DNA from: Kingdonia uniflora
Lineage: Eukaryota; Streptophyta; Magnoliopsida; Ranunculales; Circaeasteraceae
Length of the DNA stretch: 64,000 nucleotides
NCBI GenBank assembly: GCA_014058105.1
Contig: JACGCM010000599.1
Coordinates: 124,001 to 188,000, forward strand
Reading direction: 5' to 3'
Part shown: one piece after another, positions 46,991 through 59,227 of the stretch
Position numbering within the stretch: position 1 is the stretch's first letter
How the letters are laid out: each line of letters starts with the position of its first letter
The notes under the pieces: model-generated
The model's input: the letters and a program-made list of their open reading frames with translations, nothing else
Told to the model about the DNA's origin: nothing
Database searches by the model: none
Program-made: the position numbers and the translations under genes

Positions 46991-49900
46991 TGAAGGTTAT
47001 CTTTTGGAATGCCCGTGGGATGGGGAATAGAAAAACAGTTAGATATCTCAGGAAAACAGTTGCAAGAATAAAACTAAATATTTTGGGCTTAACAGAGCCC
47101 AAGATTTTCTGCAAAGACTTTGTTCTCCCAGGGTATGTCAAAAAAGTCCTAACTAATGAACAAAATGCAGAAAAAGGTAACTTATGGATTTTATAGATGA
47201 AAGGTATTCCTGAGCCTACGATACTCCCTTACTCTAGACAATATATTACGGTGCAATACATGGAGAGCTACTTCTCATTTCTCCATGCCGATTGCAACAA
47301 AATTAATAGATTAGAGGTTTTAATGTGGTTCTTAGGATATCTGAGAAAAGGGGAAGACGACCACCCCTAAATGTAGTAATGTACTTTACAAACTTTCTGG
47401 ACACAACTAGATTGACTGAGAGCCCCTCCTTAGGGGCTTACTTTTACCTGGTGTAATGCTCAAAGTGGGAACAACAAAACACTGGTGGTCCTGGATAGAT
47501 GTTTACAAAACTCACAATGGCAGCACTAGAAAGTGAGGTTATGAATCTACAACTCCAATTAAAAGAAAATGTCACCAATGATCTTATCAAAAAGAGATAC
47601 CTAGCTCAAACAAAACTCCTTAACAGGTGGGAAGAAATTGAGGAGATGGATTGGAGGCAAAGGTCAAGGATCAAATGGTTACTTGCAGGAGACAGAATTA
47701 CCAGCTTCTTCCACTTAACCACAAATGCTAGGAATGCAAAAGCTCTGATCAGTGAAATCAAAGAAAGCACGAGAAGAGTCATTACTAGTCCGACCCTCAT
47801 ACAGGAACATATCATCAATTACTACACCTCCAAATTTTCTGCTAAAGACACTCAACATTGCTCAGCACTCTTTAAACAACTTCCAAACCGAGTACAAGGA
47901 GAAGAAAATACGATTCTTACTTCTTGCCCAATCAATGAGGAGATTAAAGGAAGCCATTTTTTTCTATGGAAAACAACAGCGCCCCAGACCTGATGGATTC
48001 TTTGGAGCCTTTTATCAAAAATATTAGGAGATTCTATGTGCCGATATATACTTTGGGATATCCTCTTTCTTTTTAGTTGGTATGCTCCCTTTGACTTTAA
48101 ACTCCAACATCATTGTCTTGATCCCTAAAATCAAAATCCCCTCATTGCTTCAACACTATAGGCCTATATGTCTTAGTAACTTTATCTTTAAAGTTATAAC
48201 AAAGATTTTTCTTTTTTTGCCTTCCAAAAAATTAACAAAGATTCTCGCTATTAGACTTTCTCCTATTGCTGACAGGGTTGTTTCTAGGGACCAAAGTGCC
48301 CTTTATCAAGAATAGAAGCATACATAACAACATTTATATGGCCTCTGAAATGGTGAATAAAATGAAGGTCAAGAGAAAAGGTGGTAATGTGGTACTCAAG
48401 ATTGATATCAGTCAAGCTTATGACACCCTTAGCTGGGAGTATCTCATCACAACCTTACACACTTTTGGATTTAATCAGAAATTTTGCTCTTGGATACAAA
48501 CTATTATCAGCAGCAGTATGGTGTCTATCTTCATTAATGGCAGCCCATCAGGTTTCATCCAGATGTTTAGAGGGTTTAGGCAGGGAGATCCTCTGTTCTT
48601 AATCCTGTTTGCAATAGCAGAAGATATACTTATCATTAAACCTCCACAAGGACAGAGAACAAGAAAGAATATAAGCCATGGCATCAACAAAGCTTCCACA
48701 TGGACCCACTCACTTATTATTTGCAGATGATATCTTTGTTTTTGTGAATGGGAAGACCAGGTGTCAAAGACAACTTATGGGCATTCTCATAGACTATCAG
48801 AAGGTGTTTGGGCAAGAGATTAGTGTGGACAAAAGCACGATTTTCATGAGCAGTATTCCTATAATAAGAAGTGTTATCTCCGATATTTGGATTCAAAGAA
48901 GGCAAATTTCCATAAACATATTTGGAAATTCCCCTCATTCAAGGAAGAGTTACAAAATAAGCTCTTAGACTGCTTATTGAAAAAAAAATCAGAAAAGGGC
49001 AAACAATTGAACTAGGAGCATGATTTCTTTTTAGGGATGGGTTACTCTAGCAAAGCTGGTTCTTAACAGTATACCCATACACAATATGGTAGTCTACAAG
49101 TAGCCTAGGTCACTTATCAAAGATAAAGATAGTATCCTCAGAAACTACATTTGGACTGGAGACCCAACAAAAAGAAATGGAGTTACCTTGGAGTGGGAAA
49201 AGGTTTACAAACCTATCAAGGAGGGTAGACTGGGTGTTAGAAGTCTGTGGGAAGTGAACAATGCAATGATGTGCAAACTACACTGAATTTTTAAACAAGG
49301 AATAGTGGAATGGGCAAAATATCTTAGATCAAAATTCAGCACCATGAGTGGAGATCCGATTAGATACCATAAGATCTCGACTCTATGGACAGGTATTAAA
49401 ACTGGAGCTTCCCTCTCCAAACCTTACATTGGATGGCTCATTGGAGATGAGACAAACATTGATTTTTGGAGGGACACCTGGGCTACAAACATTCCACTCA
49501 TGGAATATATCGATCTGCCTAGGCATATGTGGAAAAACTGCAAGGCACAACTTAACAACTTTATCAACGCACAAGGCTAGAACTTCCTAAGTGATATCAT
49601 GCTTCTCCTTCTTGAATTAGGGATTAATTTACAACAAATCTAGTACAACCCCAATACTCAAAATACTATGATCTGGAAACCCGATTTACAAGGTGATTTT
49701 ACAGCCAAGAGTATGTTTGATGCTCTGAGATGAAGAAAAGAAACTGCATGGTGGTGGAGATTTGTTTGGAGCAATAACATTCACCCTAGACTGGGAGACT
49801 TTGCATGGAGATTGATGAATCATATCCTTCCTATGGATGATAACATAATGAAAAAAGGAATTTCTATGGTTTCTATATGTCACCAGTGCCACAATGATAT

Positions 49901-50720
49901 TACATTGCCCCTCTGCTGCCTCAATTTGGCAAAGGGCTACTAATAGTTTATCTTTTGCTCCCATAACACCTACAAATAATTGGAGAACCATTTTGGAAAG
50001 CGGAAAACACTCTAGTACATACATTAATGATCTCTAGGTGGCCATGGTGTTCTTCATCTGCAACAATATCTGGAAAGCAAGAAACAAATAGAGGTTTGAC
50101 TGCCTGAAGCTCACTGCCTAGACAATTACTCAAGGCATTCTAACTGATATTTCAGACGTAACTCACTTATCAAAACACACAAAGGACAATATAGTTCATG
50201 ACCTCAAAATCATTAAAGCTCTTAATGTTCACTGCAGACCATAAAAAGGAGTGGACACGAAGTGCTGTAAATGGATTCTTCTGTCAAAAAATGAGATCAA
50301 AATCTGTTGCGATGGTTATGCTTCTGGCAATCCAAGACTAGCAGGCATTGGAATTATTTACAGAAACAACTCAGGTACAGTTTTGGGGACATTCAACAAG
50401 GCCATTGGGAACTCTACAAGCTACATAGTAGAGATCAAGGCAATTATCCCTGGAGTACAAAAAGTTGTGGATAAAGGTTGGAGAAAGGTTTGGGTGGTCT
50501 CATACTCCATTGCTGCCATTAAAGCTTTTATTATTGATAAAATCCCCTGGCCACTTAAAGCAGCTTAGAACCTTGTTGTCCTACAAATTTAGCATATCAG
50601 ATTCAGTCATGTGTGGAGGGAATATAATTTTTCTGCAGACCAACTTGCAAGGTGAGACTCCGACCTAGACCAACCCTTGGAAGAAAGTACTAAAGGAAAA
50701 CCAGATTTTCTGCAGCAAGT
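46990..50720 (+). pseudogene. LINE A ORF2: endonuclease, reverse transcriptase, zf-RVT, RNase H
   Basis: The ATG at 46990 overlaps the ORF1 stop by one base. The endonuclease starts VIFWNARGMG; its middle is deleted and a TWCN-like phrase remains near 47450. RT spans about 47499-48970, with VLKIDISQAYDTLSWEY, FRGFRQGDP and the catalytic LLFADDIFVF still present. A short foreign or duplicated phrase interrupts it near 48205-48240. The post-RT region is at 49305-49580, a weak zf-RVT at about 49690-49910, and RNase H at 50251-50650 (first Asp present in ICCDGYASGNP; a later Asp replaced by Tyr in VVSYS). Numerous frameshifts and stops. Confidence 0.85.
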
Positions 50721-50782
50721 CGAAGATCACAACATTGAATACTATAGAGTTCAACAATCACGTTGAGGCACAATACCATAAA

Positions 50783-51110
50783 GTCGTTCAAATGATATTG
50801 GAGATCGTTCGAACGAACATGCATTTTTTTTCTATATGATGACTCAGACGATAAATCAAATGTTTTTCAACATATCGTTCAAATGGCATTGGAAGTCGTT
50901 TGAACGAACTGGCATTTTTTGTTTCAAAATGTCGACTCGAGCGACAAATCGAAGGCTCTTTTCAATATGTCGTTCAAACAACATTGGAGGTCATTCGAAC
51001 GAACTGGTGATTCTTTCAACATGTCGACTCAGACGATAAATCTAAAGGTTTGTTTAGCAAATTCTTCGAACGAACTTGGAAGTCGTTCGAACGAATTACA
51101 CGCTACTTTC
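50783..51110. repeat. Tandem array of about 93 bp units with TTCGAACGA, inside LINE A 3' UTR
   Basis: Units start TCGTTCAAA-like at 50784, 50875 and 50970 and TCTTCGAACG at 51063, steps 91, 95 and 93. Each holds a GTTCGAACGAAC-like site about 24 bp in, then (in the first three units) a GTCGACTC.GACGA-like phrase. The array lies after the ORF2 RNase H and before the LINE tail, within the target-duplication frame. Confidence 0.92.
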
Positions 51111-51312
51111 AACAACGACTTTTTGCAACACTTCGCATGTATTAGCCAGGCTTCTTTTCTTTATTTTTTAAATTTTGTAGAGAGCCTCATATGCATATCC
51201 ACTAGTATCATGTACTAGGGTATGGCATGGTTGGCTCTCACTCCTCTTGTACTCCATTTTCTTGGATATATATAACTAAACTTTTTACAAAAAGAAGAAG
51301 ATGTATTATCTT

Positions 51313-51990
51313 TTAATTAATAATTAATTCAAGTTAACTTGGTATATTTTAAAATGGCAATTGACCAAATAAATGCAAGTTAATGAAAACTTCCTCAAAT
51401 CGATACTAGAATACGTTTCTCCCCAAATCGATACCAAAATTCCCAATAGATACTGGCCCCACCTCTGCAACCGTATCACCTATTTTGACATTCTATTGAC
51501 AACATCATTTTATATTTTTTGATGCATTAAATGCAAAGGGCTTAACATACCATGTCCATCTCACCTTAATCTTCGTCTGCATACCTCAATTGTTATGCTT
51601 CTCTCTGTCCTTAAAGGTTGTTATAATTTTTCTCGTTTCAAATCCTTGCATAGGTAGCCGAATAGTTATCCCTGTTGGCTGTCTAAGTTTGCATCTTTGA
51701 ACTCACATAAGTTTTCTTCTCAGCCGATTAAGGACCCAGAAGGTAAAAGGAATTCTTAAGTTGCACCATCTGATACCATCTTCATTATCTGAACTAGATG
51801 GTTATTGAGTTTGTCGTATGATCTTTCATAGTTATTAATGTACTGTTTCTATTTGTCTAACTCCATGTTCATCTACTTGTCAACTTGTCATTTGTTAAGG
51901 CATTCTTATATTATCATTTATTTTAGGGGGGTGGGAAACATACCTCCCCAAAACTGATCAATAATTTATTATATAGGAGGAAATACTAAA
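51313..51990. other. Unassigned AT-rich flank of the MULE
   Basis: No supported ORF. It contains the phrase TGTCATTTGTTAAGGCATT, a TCATTTGT-type motif that recurs in the introns of the MULE and beyond its end (59911), and may be part of that element. Confidence 0.45.
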
Positions 51991-54250
51991 ATGGCTGAAA
52001 TTGCCACGTAAACATCATTTACTGATTTCGCTTGAATCCTCGAACAAACAAGCGAAATGGATCATAAAAACTTTAAGCTATACAACTTTGTTCATGGTTG
52101 TGTATGCTTAGTTTCATCAGTCCCAGGACTATTCTATAATGATGAATATGTATAAAAGAACTCCCGGTACACCCATTTACATATGGATGGTTGTTGCATG
52201 TTTCAACTCTATCTCCAACTCCTTGTGTACTTTCCCAGAACATTGGTTCAGAGTTTATTTCAGATAAAAGGGGGGATTCAACAGGTGTAGGAAGGTTATC
52301 CCAAAATAGTCTTGGGGGTTTTTACACGGGGGAACCTTTACTTCAGTGATCATTTACTCCAGAGCCTGAACACCAGAGCTACCCTGAAATAAACAGAACC
52401 AATGTTCATGTTGGTGATTTTTCTCTCTTAAATGAAACTTCTGAACCTATGGTTTTCGAACCTTTAGGTAAACCAATTTCAAATTGTAGCTACTAATGTA
52501 ATACCCATCATTGGTCACTAGGAATTTCATTTGTAAAGACATTTCTTGTCATTTGTCCAGTAGAACTGCGTTTTAAATTACCACCTAAACAGGTGTCAGA
52601 TCTCCTTGATTTCTAGTTCAAACCCACAGCCTACATAGAGGAACTCTATGACTTTAATAAAGTGTTTAACATTGGTGATATATATCGAGATAAGATCCAA
52701 CACAAGAACCACATCAGAGCATATGCAGTTGTAAATAAGTTTCATGTACACCACGTTCTGAGCAACGAATATAAAGTTGTGGTATGCTACAAAGCTCATA
52801 ACTGATCATGGTAGATCTACGCAGCTTGGTTGTTTGGTTCAGTCTTCTATATAGTTTGGACTTATTGTTCTGAGCATACCTGCGTCATCGTGCAACAAGA
52901 TGATGGGAATGCATATATAATGCATCGTCGAGTAATTGGGTTGCTTCACTAATAAAGCAAAAGCTAAGAAATGACCCTAACTAGAAGGTAAAAGGGATTA
53001 TTACCGATTTGCTTGAACTGCACCATGTCAATATAACATATAAGGTTGCCAAAGAAAAAGTGAACGCTGAGGTAAAATATTGCCATTTGTCCTTGGATAA
53101 TTTGTCATTGTTTCTTTTATCCCTAGTCATTATTTTAATACTATTACATCATTTGACCTAATACAATATATCATTTGTTACGTATGAACTACAAAGTGTT
53201 TTGATACTATTTTATTATATATTTTATGCCCAATATATCATTTTTTCCCAATATTTTTTTAACTATTTAATTTATTTCAGATACGGGAGAGCTTCAGTTA
53301 CTCCTACCAACTTCTTACAAGCTACTTTGTAGAAGTTAAGTTGGTTGAACCTGATTTGGTGTTTGACATACAAACCACCAGTTGCAAGGATAAGAGATTC
53401 ATAAGGTGTTTCTGGTGTTTTGGTGCTAAAAAAAAAAAATCAACTACTGAGACCCACTGTAGTGATCGACAAAACTTTTTTGAAAGGGAGATATAAAGGA
53501 ACCCTACTAACAACCCTCTCCATTGACCCAAGCAATCATTTGTTTCCACTTTCTTTCTCAATAATAGATACAAAGAACATCCAAATTTGGACATACTTCT
53601 TGGAGATGTTTGGGTCCATTTTCCACGGATTTCAGACTCTATTTGTTATCATCGCTGACTGGAACCCTGAAATACTTAATGCTGTAACCAAAGTGTTTCC
53701 AATTGTTTTCTATACTTTTTGTGCCTTCCACATATCAAACAATATTAAAACTACCCTTGATAGTATGAGGATTTCATTTAGGTTGGCAACAGAGGCTCTA
53801 ACTAGCATTAATTTCGATAAATACATGAATTCAATCCGAACAATGGATCCAGTAGGTTTCTAATACATACTAGGTATTCCCAAGGAGACATGATTTAATT
53901 TGTATCTTCCTGTGAATAGGTATGTTTGTCATATTTTAGCCCACATTTGTCACTTATTCGTTGAATACTGTCATTTATCCTTTTCCGTCCTTTTTTGTCA
54001 TTTGTTGCTTTAGTTATTTTATTTGTTGTTTTGAAACCTGTCATTATAATTACATCATTTTTTTAGGTACGGGGTGGCATACACAAATTAGGTCGAGAGC
54101 TGGAATAATGTGATTATCCTAGTGAGAGATCTCCATATTCAAGTATTTATCGTGGAATTACTTAGAATCTACTATGACGCATTATTTATGCGTAGAGAGG
54201 AAGCTATCAAGAATCAAACTCGCTTAATGAAATGGACAACATTATCATTG
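51991..54250 (+). pseudogene. MULE transposase, N-terminal and catalytic part
   Basis: The start ATG at 51991 is soon followed by a stop. The DNA-binding domain is readable at about 52690-53090 (KNHIRAYAVVNKFHVHHV, then CSEHTCV). An intron with GT after GCTGAG at 53094 and an AG near 53280 follows. The MULE transposase core at 53420-53863 shows LRPTVVIDKTFLKGRYKGTL, where the first catalytic Asp remains and the usual Gly after it is Lys, and later the CAFHISNNIKTT helix. A further part at about 54065-54250 (RREEAIKNQTRLMKW) is the usual segment before the SWIM finger. Multiple stops. T-rich introns carry repeated TCATTTGT. Confidence 0.82.
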
Positions 54251-54991
54251 TATAAGTAGAAAGGCTTTGGCAGGCACATTAACCTGCATGGTTCACACTG
54301 GACGTAACCATTTCCTAATGACTAGTTATAGCATAACTAAAAAGCTAAAGCCTCTTGGGCGGAGGTGTGCTAGAATGGTATTGCATATCCTAAAAGTCAA
54401 TTCACTACTTTTAAAGCTTTTAGAGGTGGTGCCCTGGCTACTGGTAACAGACTGGTCCACAAAAAAATTATTCAAGCTGCTTACTGTCTTATTTCTGGCC
54501 AACAGGGTGAAAGTGAGCAACATCTGTTTATGGACTGTCTACTAGCAAAAGAGTGTTGAATTAAAATCACAAGAAGATCATGTATCAACAGAACTGTGGG
54601 GGACTTGAATAGAGAGATAGAGGATATCCTTGGACTATCAGGTAATGATATTGTCAGGAAAATTTTGCTTACTGCTCTTACAACTCTAATCTACCAAGTC
54701 TGGAATTATAGAAATGATAAGTTATTCAATGGAGCGTTGAAGAGCCCAACTAGTATTTTTAATGCTATCATTAATGAGACCAAGATAAGAGTGCAGCTTG
54801 GGATTAGAAAAATTAAAGATAAGGTTCAAAATAGAGCAGTTTGTACCATGTGGGGTATGAATCCTTCATTTACTAAGACTACAGTTTGGCGTACTTGGAG
54901 ACACCCAGAACCTGGGTTTGTTATGTTGAATACAGATGGGTCCTTAACAAACGCAAGAGGGTATGGGGGCACAATTATCTTTTTTGTAGGG

Positions 54992-57900
54992 TAAGCTGGG
55001 GTTGAAAGCAGACCCCACTACTCAATAACAGACTAAAAGAATATACAAGGTTCAAACGAGCTGGGAAAAAGGCCTACAAACTCTAGGATCTAACATACAC
55101 ATGACCAGAGCCATCTCTGTCAATAATAGCTCTAAGATCACTAGGAAACTCCTCAGATGTCAAGACCACTTCTCCATAAATAAGTTGGTGAGAAGCCATA
55201 TGGTCAGCTCCTTCATTTATTTCTCTATAAATATGCCTAATGTCAAAGTACTTCAGCTTCATAATATGTTTGGAAATGTTTGCCATGAGTAGTTTACATC
55301 TCCAAGGTGGCCTCACTCCATGCTTAATGTACTGTACCATAAGGAGGGAATCTGTGTTGATGATAAGCTTTGTAATCCCATGCTCCACTGTAATATCCAG
55401 CCCTCTACTAATAGCCTTCATCTCATGGTATGTAATGGTTTTAGCCTCCTCTTTGCCTCCAAAAGCAAGAATGCCATTGCTGTTATGATTCCGGAAGACA
55501 CCACCACAACCACCATCAGTTGCAAGGGCCCCATCTATCTATGTTCAACAAAATGATACCTTCCTCAGGTGGTATCCATTTACAGCTTTTCTTATCCTTC
55601 TGCTTGAACTTGGGTCTAATCTGCCAAAGGTCACAAAAATGCCTATTAGTTGAATTATCCTTCACAGTACAATTTTTCAAATTAATTCTAGTCTGAGTCT
55701 CATTCACTATGGAATTAAAGACACTCTTAATAGGTTTTCTGACATTTTTGAACACATAGTCATTCCTATATCTCCAGATATGGTAAATGAAAGTAATAAA
55801 AGCAGTTGCCAAAAGTTTAAATTTCATACTGTCACTGCTAATATTAATAATCCAATTAGCCTCATCCATGAAGCAAGTCACCACTCTGGTAAGTCTGCAA
55901 ACATTGAGAATATTGCACCAAATACCATTTGCAAAAATACAATTCATAAAAAGATGATCAATACTCTCACCTTGTTGTCCACAAATAGGGCAGTAGGCAA
56001 CTTGTAACATTCTCCTTTGCACCAGTCTATCCTGAGTCATGATCAGACCTTTGAAGACCTTCCAAGCAATGACCTTACTCTTGGGAGTAGCATCACTTCC
56101 CCAACAAAGGTTATGCCATACAACACTATTTCTTTTAGGTCTAATCTCATTATAAGCAGAGGAAACTGAGAACATACCTATAGTAGTAGCCTTCCATATA
56201 ATATCATCTGTACAATTCAGAATAATGGGGGTTCTGATAATTTCAGTTGTAATTTTACTGCCTAAACAGGTACTAACATGGTGTGGAATATTTCATTCAG
56301 AGTTATCAATGATGTTCTGGACAGGGGCTTCTAAGTAAAGAGTGGAGTCATATTTAAGAGCCTGATTAAAATGTGATTCCAAGATGCCCTTGTTCTCAAG
56401 CCAAGGGTCTTTCCAGACCATGGTGTTCCTGCCATCACCAATGATATGAAGAATATGCTTCTTGGCAAGGTCTCTAGTGTTCAAAATGCTCCTCCAAGCC
56501 CAGGAGCACTTGCCAGGGATTTTAATAGACCAAAAGTTTCTCCAACGAAGCAAATTAACATGAACCCATTCCACCCACAAATTTTGTTGTTTTGAAGCAA
56601 CTCTATAAGTGTGTTTAAGAGAAGGCTAGCAGTATTCCATTCCCTAGTAGACCTCAACCCCAACCCTCCTTCAACTTTAGGAAAACAGGTGTCAGACCAA
56701 ATAGTGAGGGCTGGTTTGTTAGAGTTGCCACACCCATGCCATAAGAATCTAGAATTAATTCTATCAATGTTATCTAAAACTTTCTTAGGCAGGGCAAAGG
56801 CACCCATCCAATAGACCGCAAAGCTTTGCATCACAGATTGTACAAGCTGGAGCCTTCCAGCTCCAGATAGAAATCTGTTTTGCTAAACTTTCAATCTATT
56901 AGTCATTTTTTCTAATATATACTGACAGTCACTAGCTTTAATTCTCTTAGAAGTAAGAGGAAGACCCAAATATCTAAAAGGTAACTCATCTTCTTCAATG
57001 CCCAGGGTCGCTTTAATTTCATGCTTGATTGTTTGTTGCACTCCACTGAAGTACAACCTCGACTTGGCAAGATTAACTTCAAGTCCTGTCATAGTGTTCA
57101 GCTTCACAATACAGTCTTGGATAGCAATGACAGAGAGATTATCACTGTGGAAGTACACAAGAAGATCATCAGCAAAAGCAAGATAGGTGAGTTTAGGATT
57201 CTTACACCTTTTGTGGGTTTTGAGATCGCCAAGAGTGGCTTTTCTATCAAGCATGACTCCAAAAATCTCCATCACAAGGACAAACAGGTAAGGAGACATG
57301 GGGTCCCCTTGTCTCAGACCCCTCCTTCCTTTGAAGAAACCTTCAAGGCCCCCATTAATAGAAATAGAGTACATGGGAGTGCTAATGCAAAGCCTAATCC
57401 ATTCAATAAAGACATCAAGAAAATTAAGTGCTTTAAGTGTTACCAGGACAACTTCCTATTGAATGAGATCATAAGCTTTCTTCAAGTCAATTTTCAGAGT
57501 AACATTGTGCTTATCAACCTCCTTATGGTACCCTCGCATCAGCTTGCAATGAGTATATTATCTGTAATAGATCTCCCCTCAATAAAAGCATATTGGTTAA
57601 AACTAACAAGGTTAGGAATAAACTTTTGCATTCTTTTGGTGAGAATTTTCGAAATAATCTTATACACAATATTGCAACAAGATATAGATCTATAATCACT
57701 AAAAGAACTAGGATTATCAACTTTAGGGATAAGAGTGATAGCAGTAGCATTAACTTGTCTCAACATTTGGTTCTTGACAAAGAAATTTTTAACAGCTTTA
57801 AAGAGAATCTCCTTTGTGGTGTTCCAATTATGTTTGAAAAAATGAGCATTAAACCCATCAGGTCCAGGCGACTTGGAGTCATAGATACTAAACAAAGCCT

Positions 57901-58774
57901 CCTGTATCTCAAGCTCCTCTACCTCTCTAGTCAGCTCACAATGGTTATCACTGCTCAAGGTAACTTTGAAAGGAAGATTGAGAATGTCATCTTTGTTAAT
58001 ATCTCTTTGCCCAACACCAATGATGCTAGTAAAGTAAGCAACCGCTGCCTTACCAACAACAACAGGATCAAACTGGAGTTGACCGCCACTGTTTGTAATT
58101 GACATAAGAGCATTCCTAGACCTCCTGGCCTTAATGCTCTTATGGAAAAAAGATGTGTTTTGGTCACCCAGTTTCATCCAATTGATTCTAGCAAGTTGCC
58201 TATACATAGACTCCTCTTTAAGGGAAAGAATGGAGTACTCCTGGAGATTCATTCTTTCAGCCTCAATAAGATCCAAATTAAGGGGGTCATTCTGGATGGC
58301 TCTTTGAATACTCTCAAGTCTTTGTAGACTCGCCTTGACCGAGCCTGGGATAGCTGCATTTTTACTTTTGTTCCAATCTTTTAAGGCAACTTTGGTCTTG
58401 CTGAGCTTAGTGTAAAGTTGAGTCATGGGGTTCCCAGGCTCTCTATTACCACTGGTCTTTAATAATATCAGAAAAACCTTCTTCATCAGCCCAAAAGTTA
58501 TAAAACTTAAATGTTTTCCTAGCAGAGCTAAAGGGTTTCACCAATCGAAAAACAACAGGGCTGTGATCAGAAGCAATAACATAAAGAAAATCAGCCTCAG
58601 AAGCTTCAAAAAAGTTACCCCACTCATCATTCACAAGGACTCTATCCAATTTGGCCATGATTCTATTCCCACAATGCCTATTGGACCAAGTGTACTTGCA
58701 ACCTTTGTATCTCATATCAGAAAGTTTAGTATTATACATGAGATCAGTGTACACTACAAAGTTGTATATTAGCA
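54992..58774 (-). mobile_element. LINE B: 5'-truncated L1-type LINE inside LINE C
   Basis: This - strand element of 3.78 kb is framed by 9 bp near-duplicates TTTGTAGGG (54983-54991) and TTTGCAGGG (58775-58783). Its 3' end (CCCCAGCTTA) resembles the end of LINE C, so the two are related families. It starts within the endonuclease domain, a typical 5' truncation. Confidence 0.85.
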
Positions 58775-58775
58775 T
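55083..58775 (-). pseudogene. LINE B ORF2, nearly complete from endonuclease to RNase H
   Basis: From 5' to 3': endonuclease end (58775-58446, GCKYTWSN, LDRVLV, SDHSP); RT (58486-57539 and on to 56883) with SPGPDGFNAHFF, LKKAYD, GLRQGDPMSPYLF and the catalytic YLAFADDLLVYF; post-RT (56834-56293); zf-RVT (about 56010-55930, CPIC...HLFMNC); RNase H (about 55560-55083). Breaks: frameshifts at about 58446 and 57539, TAG at 57456-57458 and 56883-56885, and a 4 bp duplication at about 55533 in RNase H. It is the best-preserved coding mobile element here and so probably the youngest LINE. Confidence 0.88.
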
Positions 58776-59227
58776 TTGCAGGGAGAGAGAAAGGCAAATA
58801 GGTCATTTACCATGAGCTGCATGCCATAGAGGAAGGGCTCAAGCATTGTATTTACTATGGGCTGCTCAAAGTGATGATTAACGATGACTCAACTAATGCT
58901 ATTGGGATCATTCAAGGCAAAGTTGCACCTCCTTGGCACTGTAGAAGATTAGTTAACTCTATTTGTAATAGTAGAAATCGTTTACTTTGTTGTAAATCAG
59001 AGCATCTGTTTAGAGAAGCTAATGGGGGTGCTAACTTCTTAGCATCCTTCCAAGTTATACTAGGTAGCTGTGTACTCACCCTAGATGCATTACCCCCAGA
59101 GTTAGTGACTATCTTAGATGGGAATGCTGGGGGCCAGAAGTACAAAAGGATGTAACACTTTTGTTGATATATAGTAGGTCATGGGGTCCGGCCTAACCCC
59201 AGCTTTACTTTAAAAATAAATAAATAA

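Larger units (their letters stand above)
45047..51298 (+). mobile_element. LINE A: full-length L1-type retrotransposon with 14 bp target duplication
   Basis: The perfect 14 bp duplication AGATGTATTATCTT at 45033-45046 and 51299-51312 frames 6.25 kb. It contains a 110 bp leader, ORF1, ORF2 (endonuclease, RT, zf-RVT, RNase H), a 3' untranslated part with a tandem array, and a short A/G-rich tail (ACAAAAAGAAG). Both ORFs are broken, so it is dead, but its full length and clean ends are uncommon for plant LINEs. It inserted into the gypsy-derived flank. Confidence 0.9.
54260..59227 (+). mobile_element. LINE C: 5'-truncated LINE inserted in the MULE and itself split
   Basis: The two parts, 54260-54991 and 58775-59227, form one LINE 3' end: zf-RVT (about 54405-54545, with AAYCLISGQQGESEQHLFMDC), a spacer, RNase H start (VMLNTDGSLTNARGYGG) and, after the interruption, the RNase H end (MINDDSTNAIGIIQGK ... 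HLFREANGGANFLA) and a tail CCCCAGCTTTACTTTAAAAA. Frame continuity is restored when 54992-58774 plus one duplication is removed. TATAAGTAGAA on the left and ATATAGCAGAA on the right may be a decayed target duplication. Confidence 0.82.
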
